A stretch of DNA of 33,041 bases from an uncultured bacterium (GTDB lineage Bacteria > Pseudomonadota > Gammaproteobacteria > Burkholderiales > Burkholderiaceae_E), in NCBI GenBank assembly GCA_903934795.1, contig CAIZPE010000051.1, positions 1 through 33,041 of the forward strand. The letters run 5' to 3'. The translations under genes and the position numbers were made by a program. Positions 15,853 through 24,146 of this stretch are shown here, piece after piece. The stretch's first letter is position 1. The number at the start of each line of letters is the position of its first letter. The notes below the pieces were generated by a model. It did not search any database, was not told the origin of the DNA, and saw only the letters and a list, made by a program, of their open reading frames with translations.

Positions 15853-16449
15853 TCAGCGCAACGCGCGCGCCGTGTCGGCGTTGCCAAGCATGCGCCGCAG
15901 GAGGCTTTTCAGCACTTCCCACTCCTCGCGAGTGAAACCTGCGAGGTAGCCATTGAGCACATCGGCGATCGCAGGCGGCACCTTGTCGGCAGCCTTTTCG
16001 CCATCAGGGGTGAGCTCGATGTTGACCACGCGGCGATCGGCGGTGGAGCGCACGCGCCGGCAAAGCCCCTTGGCTTCGAGCCGGTCGAGCATGCGGGTCA
16101 TGGCCCCGGCATCAGCCTGGCACTCGCGGGCAAGCTCGGCCACCGTCTGGGCCGCGCCCAGGCGCAGCTTGAAGAGCGGCATCCACTGGGCGTTGGTCAG
16201 GCCGTGCGGCTCGAGACGCAACTCGGTGGCCTGGGCCATGCCGTTGAGCACGCGGCGCATCAGGTAACCCACGCTCTCGTCGGCCGAATAGCGATCGGGA
16301 CGGTAGAAGCCGGCCGGACGGGCCGCCGCGCGTCCGACGGGGGCAGGCCGCACGCCGGCGGGATCCACCGCCCGCCCGCCCGCGGCCGCAGCGCCCGTGC
16401 TTGCGCGCACCTTCGGGCCGGCGCGATCAGTCCCCGGCGCGGATGCCAT
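15853..16449 (-). CDS. MarR-family transcriptional regulator
   Basis: Winged-helix repressor that usually responds to phenolic or other lipophilic ligands. The 198-residue frame has an N-terminal Ala/Pro/Arg-rich stretch of about 48 residues, absent from most MarR proteins, then YLMRRVLNGMAQATELRLEP, the HTH region QTVAELARECQADAGAMTRMLDRLEAKGL and the wing CRRVRSTADRRVVNIELTPDG with its conserved Asp-Arg-Arg. The ATG at 16449 overlaps the 3' end of the Bug gene by 23 bases; GTG codons inside the Ala/Pro stretch are possible later starts, and the true N-terminus is uncertain. Heads the efflux operon, which fits local repression of nodT-emrA-emrB-emrB, as with E. coli EmrR. Confidence 0.91.
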   Translation of the reverse strand: MASAPGTDRAGPKVRASTGAAAAGGRAVDPAGVRPAPVGRAAARPAGFYRPDRYSADESVGYLMRRVLNGMAQATELRLEPHGLTNAQWMPLFKLRLGAAQTVAELARECQADAGAMTRMLDRLEAKGLCRRVRSTADRRVVNIELTPDGEKAADKVPPAIADVLNGYLAGFTREEWEVLKSLLRRMLGNADTARALR

Positions 16450-17410
16450 ATTCCTTGACCACCTCGGCCCAGCGGTTCATCTGCGGAAAGAGGAATCGGT
16501 TGAGTTCCTCAGGTGAGGAGGCCACGATGCTCATGCCCTGGGACACGAGTCGGTCGCGGATCTGCGGCTCGCGCAGCAGCTTGCCCACCTCGGCATTCAT
16601 GCGCTGGATGATCGCCGGAGGCGTCTTCGCCGGCGCCAGCAGGCCCCACCAGGCCAGTGCCTCGAAGCCGGCCAGTCCCTGCTCGGCCACGGTGGGCACA
16701 TCGGGCAGGGCCGGATCACGACTGGCGCTGGTGACGGCCAGCGGCACCAGGGCGCCGCTGCGGATGTGCGGCGAGAGCAGCGCACTGGTGGCAATGGCAA
16801 TCGGCACATGGCCGGCGACCGCATCCTGGGCGAGCGGGCCGCCCCCTTTGTAGGGCACGTGGGTGGTGCTGAACTTGCCCAGGCTGTTCATCTGGGTCAT
16901 GGCCAGATGCGCGAGGCTGCCGGTGCCGATGGTGCCGTAGGTGATCACCCCGGGCTTCTGGCGGGCTGCGGCCACCAGCGCCGAGAAGCTGCGGTAGGGC
17001 TGCGATGCGTGCGCGGTGATCACCATGGGTCCGGTGGCAATCAGCATGACCGGTGCGAGGTCGGCACGGGTGTCGAAGGGCAGGTTCGGGATCAGGCTGG
17101 GGTTGACGGCATGGGTGTCGAAGACCAGCACGAAGGTATAGCCGTCAGGTGGCGACTTGGCGACCATGCCGGTGCCGATCGACCCGCCGCCCCCCGAGCG
17201 GTTCTCGACGATGACCTGCTGCCCGAGCGCCTTCGACAGCGGTGGGGCGAACAGCCTCGCGAGCAGGTCGGTGGTGCCGCCAGGCGGGAACGGTGACACC
17301 AGGCGGATGGGGCGCGATGGCCAGGTATCGGTCTGGGCAGTGGCGGTGGCGGCGATCGCCCAGAGGCAGATCGCCGCGAGCAGCCGCGGCCAGCGCATGA
17401 GTGCGGACAT
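16427..17410 (-). CDS. Bug/TctC-family tripartite tricarboxylate solute receptor
   Basis: A 327-residue periplasmic receptor. The signal peptide (MRWPRLLAAICLWAIAATAT, cleaved after AQ near 26) is followed by TWPSRPIRLVSPFPPGGTTD, then QVIVENRSGGGGSIG, DGYTFVLVFD, THVPYKGGGPL and DVPTVAEQGLAGFEA, all standard Bug motifs. The ATG at 17410 has GGAGGAG about nine bases upstream. It overlaps the marR start, so the Bug and efflux genes may share a transcript. It comes after the acid-CoA ligase, which would fit uptake followed by CoA activation of one acid; that is a guess from order. No permease partner is encoded nearby. Confidence 0.92.
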   Translation of the reverse strand: MSALMRWPRLLAAICLWAIAATATAQTDTWPSRPIRLVSPFPPGGTTDLLARLFAPPLSKALGQQVIVENRSGGGGSIGTGMVAKSPPDGYTFVLVFDTHAVNPSLIPNLPFDTRADLAPVMLIATGPMVITAHASQPYRSFSALVAAARQKPGVITYGTIGTGSLAHLAMTQMNSLGKFSTTHVPYKGGGPLAQDAVAGHVPIAIATSALLSPHIRSGALVPLAVTSASRDPALPDVPTVAEQGLAGFEALAWWGLLAPAKTPPAIIQRMNAEVGKLLREPQIRDRLVSQGMSIVASSPEELNRFLFPQMNRWAEVVKEYGIRAGD

Positions 17411-17538
17411 GAATGAGTCTCCTCCGGCGGGCCGCCATCGAAAGGGCAGCGGCTCTCCCGACCGATCTTACTGCATGGGCATGCCGTGCCGGCAGAACGC
17501 GACTGGCTGCGCTGCCCTTGCGCCGGCCGGGCAGCCGG

Positions 17539-19107
17539 CTACAGCGAGCGCCCCGCCTGCGCCCAGAAGGGCGCACGCAGATCCTTCTTGAGCACCTTGC
17601 CCAGGGCATTGCGGGGGAAGGCATCGCGCAGCTCCACCGCGCTCAGGCGCTGATGCTTGGCCAGGCGGGCATTGGACCAGGCGAGCAGTTCGGCAGGCTG
17701 CGGCGCCTCGCCCGTCCGCGGGATCACCAGCGCCAGCGGCGTCTCGCCCCACTTCTCGTGGGGCACGCCGATCACCGCCACATCGAGCACCGCCGGGTGG
17801 GTGGCGAGGATCTCCTCGATGTCGCGCGGAAAGACATTGAAGCCGCCGGAGATGATCATGTCCTTCTTGCGATCGACGATCGACAGGAACCCATCGGCAT
17901 CCAGCCGCCCGATGTCCCCTGAACGGATGAAGGTGCGGCCACGCTCGTCGCGCCAGATCAGGGCCTCGGTCTGCTCGGGGCGATCGTGATACGCGGCCAT
18001 CATGCCGGCGCCGTAGCCGGCAATCTCGCCGACCTCGCCACGCGGCAGCTCGCGCCCCTGCTCATCGATGATCCGCAGCTCGAACCCGAGTACCGGAGTG
18101 CCCACGGTGTCGAACTTCTCCGGTGGATGGGTAGGCTTGAGCATGGTGGCAAAGCCCTCGGAGAAACCGTAGATCTCGTGCAGCAGGTTGCCGAAGCGAT
18201 CGATCACCGCACGCTTGGTGTCGCGCCGCAGCGGGGAACCGGCACACAGCAGCATGCGCAGCGAAGACACATCGGCCGTCGCCAGCCCCGGTTCGGCCAG
18301 CACCATCTGGTACTGCGAGGGCACCATGAAGCTGTGGGTGATCCGCTCCTGCGCCACCAGCGACAGGAAACGCCCGGCATCGAAGGCCGGCATGGCCACC
18401 AGCGTACCGCCCGCGAACAGTACCGGCAGCATCACCAGCCAGGTGCCGTTGGAGTAGAGCGAGGTGGTGGTCAGCGCGCGTGCGGCGTCGGTGAAACCCA
18501 TCTCGATCGCGTTCGAGAAGGCCCAGTGCAGGCGTGCCCGGTGGGTCTGCACGATGCCCTTGGGCAGGCCGGTGGTGCCCGAGCTGTAGATGATGTTGAA
18601 GGGATCGGTCATCTGGTGCTGCACCGCAGGCAGCGTATCGGCCGCGCCCACGAGGAAATCCTCGAGCGGCACCCAGCCCGACGCCGCCTCACCCACCGCG
18701 ATGAAACGCTCGGCCGCCAGGCCACCCAGCACCGCGCGCTCGGGCTGCAGCCGCTCGCGGAACTCCGCGGTGGCGAACACCGCGCAGGCTCGACTGTCGG
18801 AAATCAGGCCCGCGAGCTGCGCCCCGGTCAGCAGGCCCGAGAGCGGCACCGCACAGGCCCCCGCCCGCACGATGCCGAAGATCACCTCCAGGGTGTCGGC
18901 ACGGTTGCCCATCAGCACCGCCACCCGTTCGCCACGACCGATGCCGCGGGCCAGCAGGGCATTGGCCACGCGGCTGATGTTGCGGTCGAACTCCCCCCAG
19001 GTTCGTCGTACTTCACCCACCACCACCGCCGGGCGGTCGGGGAAATAGCGGGCATGGCTGGCGAACAGTTCGGGGATGAACACCTGCGGGTCGTCGAGTC
19101 CGGTCAT
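17539..19107 (-). CDS. Acyl/aryl-CoA ligase (AMP-forming, class I adenylate-forming)
   Basis: Converts a carboxylic acid, ATP and CoA to the acyl-CoA. The 522-residue protein has the P-loop NIIYSSGTTGLPKGIVQTH (171-189), A5 motif IYGFSEGFATM, A7 region FIRSGDIGRLDADGFLSIVD, hinge RKKDMIISGGFNVFPRDIEE and the catalytic Lys504 in PRNALGKVLKKDLR. This pattern matches medium-chain, cyclohexanecarboxylate or O-succinylbenzoate-like ligases; it is distinct from the long-chain enzyme at 8283. It lies after the first ABC operon and before a Bug receptor, so its acid may be imported by one of them. A hairpin sits a few bases before its ATG (19111-19136) and no ribosome binding site is seen. Confidence 0.9.
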   Translation of the reverse strand: MTGLDDPQVFIPELFASHARYFPDRPAVVVGEVRRTWGEFDRNISRVANALLARGIGRGERVAVLMGNRADTLEVIFGIVRAGACAVPLSGLLTGAQLAGLISDSRACAVFATAEFRERLQPERAVLGGLAAERFIAVGEAASGWVPLEDFLVGAADTLPAVQHQMTDPFNIIYSSGTTGLPKGIVQTHRARLHWAFSNAIEMGFTDAARALTTTSLYSNGTWLVMLPVLFAGGTLVAMPAFDAGRFLSLVAQERITHSFMVPSQYQMVLAEPGLATADVSSLRMLLCAGSPLRRDTKRAVIDRFGNLLHEIYGFSEGFATMLKPTHPPEKFDTVGTPVLGFELRIIDEQGRELPRGEVGEIAGYGAGMMAAYHDRPEQTEALIWRDERGRTFIRSGDIGRLDADGFLSIVDRKKDMIISGGFNVFPRDIEEILATHPAVLDVAVIGVPHEKWGETPLALVIPRTGEAPQPAELLAWSNARLAKHQRLSAVELRDAFPRNALGKVLKKDLRAPFWAQAGRSL

Positions 19108-19110
19108 GGC

Positions 19111-19136
19111 GATGCGGCATGTGAAAACGCCGCATC
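19111..19136 (-). repeat. Inverted repeat just upstream of the CoA-ligase start
   Basis: An 8-bp perfect stem (GATGCGGC / GCCGCATC) with a ten-base loop ends three bases before the ligase ATG at 19107. It occupies the place where a ribosome binding site would be. Possible roles are translation control or an operator; neither is proven. Confidence 0.5.
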
Positions 19137-19162
19137 ACGGGATTCCGTGCTGCGGCGCAGGA

Positions 19163-19182
19163 GGCGCGGCCAGGGCCGCGCC
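19163..19182 (-). terminator. Strong GC hairpin after the binding-protein gene
   Basis: GGCGCGGC and GCCGCGCC form an 8-bp perfect stem (nine if the loop is reduced to two bases), 45 bases after the binding-protein stop. There is no T-run, so full termination is doubtful. A 3' hairpin here could protect the binding-protein mRNA and dampen expression of the ligase. Confidence 0.5.
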
Positions 19183-19227
19183 GCGAGGGCGGGAAGTCGG
19201 ACCGGCAGGCAGCCGGCCCGGGAAGGC

Positions 19228-20433
19228 TCAGGGTCCGTAGACCTTGCCGAAGCTCGCCCACTTCTTGCCGTCCCACTTGACGAGCTGCTGGCGCTCGATC
19301 GGGAAGAAGTCGGTGGGCGAGGTCTTGATGTTGATGCCGGGCAGCAGCATGGGCAGCGTCAGATCGAGGCTGGCCGCCTGCTTCATGATGTTCTCGCGGG
19401 TGAGGGTGTCGCCGCACTTCTTGAGCACCTCGACCACGGTCTGGCTGACGGTGTAGCCGTACACGTTGTTGGCATCCTTCATGTCGCCGCCAGCGTAGTA
19501 CTTCTTCATGAACTCCAGCCAGTCGAGGTAGGCCTTGTCCTTCTCCCACTGCGGATCGGTCGGGTCCTTCAGGTAGTAGCAGGAGATGATGTCCCGCGCA
19601 TTCTCGACACCCGCCGGCACGATCACCGAGGCCACCGACACCGACACGCCATTCAGGTAGTGGGTGGGCTTCCAGTTGATCTCGGCCGCCTTCTTGATGG
19701 TCTGCGCGGCGAACTTCGGGATGGTGATGTTGAAGAAGGTGTCGGCGCCCGAGGCCTTGAGCTCGACCATCTGGCTGTCGGCGGTCGGGTCGGTCACCTC
19801 GTACGACAGCTTCTTGATGATCAGCGCACGGCCCTTCTCGCCGAGGCCGTCCTCGAAACCCTTGAGGTAGTCACGGCCGTAATCATCGTTCTGGTAGAGG
19901 ATGCCGATCTTGGCGTTCGGCTTGGTCTCGAGGATGTGCTGGGCGTAGATCTTCGCCTCGGACTGGTAGCTCGGCTGCCAGCCCATGGTCCAGGGGAAGT
20001 CCTTGGGATCGCCCCACTTGGTGGCGCCGGTGGCGTTGAACAGCTGCGGCACCTTCTTCTGATTCATGTAGCGATGAATCGAGGAATTGGTGGGCGTGCC
20101 CAGCACATTGAAGACGAACAGCACTTCGTCCTGCTCGACCAGCTTGCGGGCCATCTCCACGGTACGCGCCGGGTTGTAGCCGTCGTCGTAGGAGATCCAG
20201 TTGATCTTGCGGCCGTTGACGCCGCCTTCGGCGTTGACCTTGTCGAAGTAGGCCTTGATGCACTTGCCGATCGTGCCGTAGCTGGACGCCGGGCCCGAGT
20301 AGGGGCTGATGCCGCCGATCTTGATCTCCTTGTCGCTGGCGCCCGAGTCATACTTCTTTTGGGCCGAGGCCAGGGGGGAAACCATCGCTGCGGCGGCCGC
20401 CGCGATGATCCCGTTCATCTGTCTTCTGTCCAT
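19228..20433 (-). CDS. LIV-type ABC transporter substrate-binding protein (first system)
   Basis: Periplasmic binding protein of the leucine/isoleucine/valine (Peripla_BP_6) type. 401 residues from ATG 20433, chosen over GTG 20442 because AGGAG lies eight bases before the ATG. A signal peptide (DRRQMNGIIAAAAAAMVSPL, cut after SAQ) precedes IKIGGISPYSGPASSYGTIG, a typical ligand-pocket start, then NAEGGVNGRKINWISYDDGY and ILYQNDDYGRDYLKGFEDGL. Related proteins bind branched amino acids, amides or aromatic and dicarboxylic acids. The neighbouring acid-CoA ligase favours an organic acid. It is the last gene of the livG-livF-livH-livM-binding-protein operon, 88 bases after livM, with a hairpin in the gap. 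Confidence 0.93.
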   Translation of the reverse strand: MDRRQMNGIIAAAAAAMVSPLASAQKKYDSGASDKEIKIGGISPYSGPASSYGTIGKCIKAYFDKVNAEGGVNGRKINWISYDDGYNPARTVEMARKLVEQDEVLFVFNVLGTPTNSSIHRYMNQKKVPQLFNATGATKWGDPKDFPWTMGWQPSYQSEAKIYAQHILETKPNAKIGILYQNDDYGRDYLKGFEDGLGEKGRALIIKKLSYEVTDPTADSQMVELKASGADTFFNITIPKFAAQTIKKAAEINWKPTHYLNGVSVSVASVIVPAGVENARDIISCYYLKDPTDPQWEKDKAYLDWLEFMKKYYAGGDMKDANNVYGYTVSQTVVEVLKKCGDTLTRENIMKQAASLDLTLPMLLPGINIKTSPTDFFPIERQQLVKWDGKKWASFGKVYGP

Positions 20434-20477
20434 GCCGATCACTCCTGGAACGAGAGGTAACTGCCTTTGAAGAAACC

Positions 20478-20501
20478 CGCGGGGACGGCAGCAACCCCGC
20501 G
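20478..20501 (-). repeat. Hairpin between livM and binding-protein gene
   Basis: CGCGGGG (20478-20484) pairs with CCCCGCG (20495-20501) around a ten-base loop, without a T-run. It lies in the 88-base gap of the first ABC operon. Such hairpins often mark mRNA processing sites that let the binding protein be made in excess; here that is inference. Confidence 0.4.
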
Positions 20502-20521
20502 AAACATGATCACTCCGGTCT

Positions 20522-21517
20522 TCAGGCGCCCTTGGCCGGGCTGCCCGCTCCCCGCAGTTTGGCGAACACCCGGGCGAACATGCCCGACACCCCGAACGGC
20601 ATCAGGTACATGAACACGATCAGGAAGATCCCGTAGATCGCCCAGGGCGCCGACTTGGAAATTTCGTCAGCAATGTTGGGCACGAACTGGATGAAGATCG
20701 CACCGAAGATCGCTCCCGGGATCGAGGCCAGGCCACCGATGACCACGCCGACCAGGAAGGTGATCGACAGGAACACCGTGAAGCTGTCGGGCGCCACAAA
20801 GGCCACGATGATCGCGCCCAGCGCACCGGCCACGCCGGTGAAAGCCGCCGACACGCCAAAGGTGATGGTCTTGAACACCGGCAGGTTGATGCCCATGGCC
20901 GAGGCCGCGATCGGATGATCGCGGATGGCGACCAGCGCCCGCCCCACCCGACCACGCAGCAGGTTCCAGGCAATCAGGAACATGATCAGCGCGATGAAGA
21001 GCGAGAAGAAATACAGCCAGCGGTCGGCGTTCAGCGGCTGGTCGAACAGCGTGAAGGTGAAGGGCGGCTCGGGCTTGGACAGCACGATGCCCTGCACGCC
21101 GCCGGTCATGCCCTCGAGCTTCTTGTATTTCAGCAGCTGCGGCACCGCCAGCGCCAGCGCGAAGGTGGCCAGCGCGAGAAAGTGCCCCTCCAGACGCAGG
21201 GCCGGGAAGCCCATGAGCACACCGAAGGTGAAGCACACCACCGCCGCAAGCGGCAGCGTGAGCCAGTACGGCATGCCCGCCTGATCCATCAGGATGGCCG
21301 AGGTGTAGGCGCCGATCGCGTAGAACGCGCCGTGGCCCAGGGAGAACTGCCCGTTGTAGCCGGTGAGGATGTTCAGTCCGAGCACCGCGATCGCGTAGAC
21401 GATCACGAGGTTGAACTGGAACACCCGGTAGTTCTTCACCAGGAAGGGCAGCACCAGCAGGATGGCCAGGGTGATCAGCCCGCCGATCCAGATCCACTTG
21501 CGGTCGATGGTGTTCAT
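20522..21517 (-). CDS. livM: LIV-type ABC transporter permease LivM (first system)
   Basis: Inner-membrane subunit of a branched-chain-amino-acid-type importer, 331 residues, eight to ten membrane segments. The core LNILTGYNGQFSLGHGAFYAIGAYTSA (residues about 48-74) is the LivM signature, and the EAA-like cytoplasmic loop GRALVAIRDHPIAASAMGIN contacts the ATPases. The frame is open far upstream, but ATGA overlap with the livH stop sets the ATG at 21517. It pairs with LivH at 21514-22386. Confidence 0.94.
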   Translation of the reverse strand: MNTIDRKWIWIGGLITLAILLVLPFLVKNYRVFQFNLVIVYAIAVLGLNILTGYNGQFSLGHGAFYAIGAYTSAILMDQAGMPYWLTLPLAAVVCFTFGVLMGFPALRLEGHFLALATFALALAVPQLLKYKKLEGMTGGVQGIVLSKPEPPFTFTLFDQPLNADRWLYFFSLFIALIMFLIAWNLLRGRVGRALVAIRDHPIAASAMGINLPVFKTITFGVSAAFTGVAGALGAIIVAFVAPDSFTVFLSITFLVGVVIGGLASIPGAIFGAIFIQFVPNIADEISKSAPWAIYGIFLIVFMYLMPFGVSGMFARVFAKLRGAGSPAKGA

Positions 21518-22386
21518 ACGCGGGTCACCAGCACTTTGCCGAACAGGCCGTTGGGCTTCAGGGTGAGCGTGCCGACGATCAGCACCAGCGCAACCGAGAG
21601 CTTGAGCTCGGTGCCGATCACATACGCGCCCAGCAGGTTCTCGAGCACGCCGACGATGAAGCCGCCGATCACCGCGCCCCAGGGATTGTCGATGCCGCCG
21701 AGCAGGGCACCGGCGAAACCGTACAGCAGGATGCCGGACATCATGTTCGGGTCGAGGTAGACGATTGGCGCGACCATCATGCCGGCGACCGCCCCGATGG
21801 CCGCCGCCAGGCCCCAACCCATGCCCAGCATCCAGGACACCCGCACGCCAACCAGCCGCGCCGAGTCAGGGTTCTGCGCCGCGGCTCGCATGGCCAGCCC
21901 CAGCGGGGTGAACCGGAAGAACGAGAACAGCAGACCGAGCACGCACAGCATGACCACCACCGAACCGATCTCGTGGGCACTGAAGTACTTGGTGGCGTAG
22001 AACGCGTCCTTGGGAAAGGGCGAGGCGAAGGCCTTGATGGTGTGCTCGAAGACCCAGCCGGCCACCGCATTGAAGATCACCAGCAGGCCGATGAACACGA
22101 TGACGTTGGTGAGCGCGGGCGCCTTCTCCACCGGCTTGAGGATGATGCGCTGGATGAGCAGGCCGCCCACGAAGGAGATCGCGATGGTGAGGAAGAACGC
22201 CGCCCAGTAGGGCATGCCGTTGTTGATCATCGCCCAGGCGATGAAGGTGCTGAAGGTGGCCATCTCGCCCTGGGCGAAATTGATGTGGTGAGTGGCCTGA
22301 TAGATCATGACCAGGGCAAGCGCCACCGAGGCGTAGATGCCCCCGTTGGCCAGGCCCGCGAAAATCTGGTGAAGGAGTGCTTCCAT
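21514..22386 (-). CDS. livH: LIV-type ABC transporter permease LivH (first system)
   Basis: 290-residue membrane subunit. Starts MEALLHQIFAGLANGGIYAS and has the LivH hallmark ALALVMIYQATHHINFAQGEMATFSTF. The cytoplasmic loop FTPLGLAMRAAAQNPDSARLVGV contacts the ATPases, and the C-terminal part has YGFAGALLGGIDNPWGAVIGG. The ATG is 19 bases after the livF stop; the ribosome binding site is weak. The gene stop overlaps livM by four bases. Confidence 0.94.
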   Translation of the reverse strand: MEALLHQIFAGLANGGIYASVALALVMIYQATHHINFAQGEMATFSTFIAWAMINNGMPYWAAFFLTIAISFVGGLLIQRIILKPVEKAPALTNVIVFIGLLVIFNAVAGWVFEHTIKAFASPFPKDAFYATKYFSAHEIGSVVVMLCVLGLLFSFFRFTPLGLAMRAAAQNPDSARLVGVRVSWMLGMGWGLAAAIGAVAGMMVAPIVYLDPNMMSGILLYGFAGALLGGIDNPWGAVIGGFIVGVLENLLGAYVIGTELKLSVALVLIVGTLTLKPNGLFGKVLVTRV

Positions 22387-22405
22387 GGTGATGTCCGTGG
22401 CTGGC

Positions 22406-23102
<697 letters not shown>

Positions 23103-23119
<17 letters not shown>

Positions 23120-23891
23120 CGGCGGGCGCCCCAAGGTAGGCGGCAATCACATCGGGATGGTTCTGGATCTCGGTGGGGGTGCCCTCGGCGATCTTCCTGC
23201 CGAAGTTCAGGGCGATGATGTGATCGGACACCGACATCACCAGGCTCATGTGGTGTTCCACGAGCAGCACCGTGATGTTCAGGCGGTCGCGGACATCCTT
23301 GATCAGGTCACCGAGGCCGTCGAGTTCCTCGTGATTCAGGCCGGCGGCGGGCTCGTCGAGCAGGAGCAGTTTCGGGTCGGCAGCCAGCGCACGGGCGAAC
23401 TCCACCCGCTTCTGAATGCCGAAGGGAAGATCTCCTGCCGGCCGTTGCGCAAACGGCAGGAGATTGAGGTACTTCATGATCTCGTGGGCACGGCCGCGAA
23501 GGCGCTCCTCTTCGGCACGAACCGAAGGCAGCCACAGCGCACTGGAGAAGAACCCGGCGCCCGACCGGCAGTGCGCGCCGATCATGACATTGCGCTCGAC
23601 CGTCATGGTCTTGAACATGGCCAGGTTCTGGAAGGTGCGACCGATGCCCAGCGACGCGATCTCGTGGACCGGCGTAGCCGTGATCGACTTGCCTTCGAAC
23701 AGAAGATCGCCCTGCTGGTAGGCGTACAGCCGGCTGAGGCAGTTGAACAGGGTGGTCTTGCCAGCCCCGTTGGGGCCGATCAGACCGCACACGCCGCCGC
23801 GCGGCACATCGAAGCTGACGGAGTCCAGCGCCACCACGCCGCCGAAGCGCACGGTGATGCCCTGGACGCTCAGCAGAGCGTCTTTAGCCAC
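23103..23891 (-). CDS. livG: LIV-type ABC transporter ATPase LivG (first system)
   Basis: 262 residues from GTG 23891, chosen because GGGAGA sits nine to ten bases upstream; an ATG at 23960 is in frame but falls at the predicted transcription start. Walker A GPNGAGKTTLFN, the LivG-type signature DLPFGIQKRVEFARAL (weaker than the LSGGQ consensus, as is usual in LivG) and Walker B LLLLDEPAAGLNHEE are present, plus switch His in LLVEHHMSLVMSV. It is the first gene of the first ABC operon, with its own promoter at 23970-23998, divergent from the aldehyde dehydrogenase. Confidence 0.94.
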
Positions 23892-23969
23892 CTGGTTGTG
23901 TCTCCCGGATCCTTGGACGGACCCTGTTGTCGATGCGTTTTCCGTACCGCCGAACTGCACGGCCCCGCA

Positions 23970-23998
23970 GTTATACGGATGTCTTGCGCGGACTGCAA
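23970..23998 (-). promoter_or_regulatory. Sigma70-type promoter for first liv operon, with overlapping inverted repeat
   Basis: On the minus strand TTGCAG (23998-23993), a 17-base spacer and TATAAC (23975-23970) form a strong promoter about 80 bases ahead of livG. An inverted repeat CTTGC-N7-GCAAG (23983-23999) covers the -35 region and part of the spacer, where a repressor could block RNA polymerase. Confidence 0.7.
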
Positions 23999-24080
23999 GC
24001 AGGCCCGGGAAAGAGGCATGCGCGGCCGTGCCATTGCCCGTTCGTCCATCCTCCGCATCGCAAGACCGCCGGCGCTTTCA

Positions 24081-24109
24081 TTCACGCGCCCCCTGATTGG
24101 CGGCACAAT
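24081..24109 (+). promoter_or_regulatory. Candidate promoter for aldehyde dehydrogenase
   Basis: TTCACG (24081-24086) and CACAAT (24104-24109) are 17 bases apart, each matching consensus at four of six positions, and lie 38 bases ahead of the ATG at 24147. Plausible but weaker than the liv promoter on the other strand. Confidence 0.5.
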
Positions 24110-24146
24110 CGACGCCCCCGGCTGCGCCCGTTCAGGAGCCAAGATC

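Noticed and set aside
9718-20460. Very long plus-strand open frames (666, 902 and 824 codons at 9718, 11658 and 17986) opposite the efflux, ligase and ABC genes
   Set aside because: They are antisense shadows of strongly conserved minus-strand genes. GC-rich codon use removes stops, and the products are His/Arg/Gly-rich without recognisable domains.
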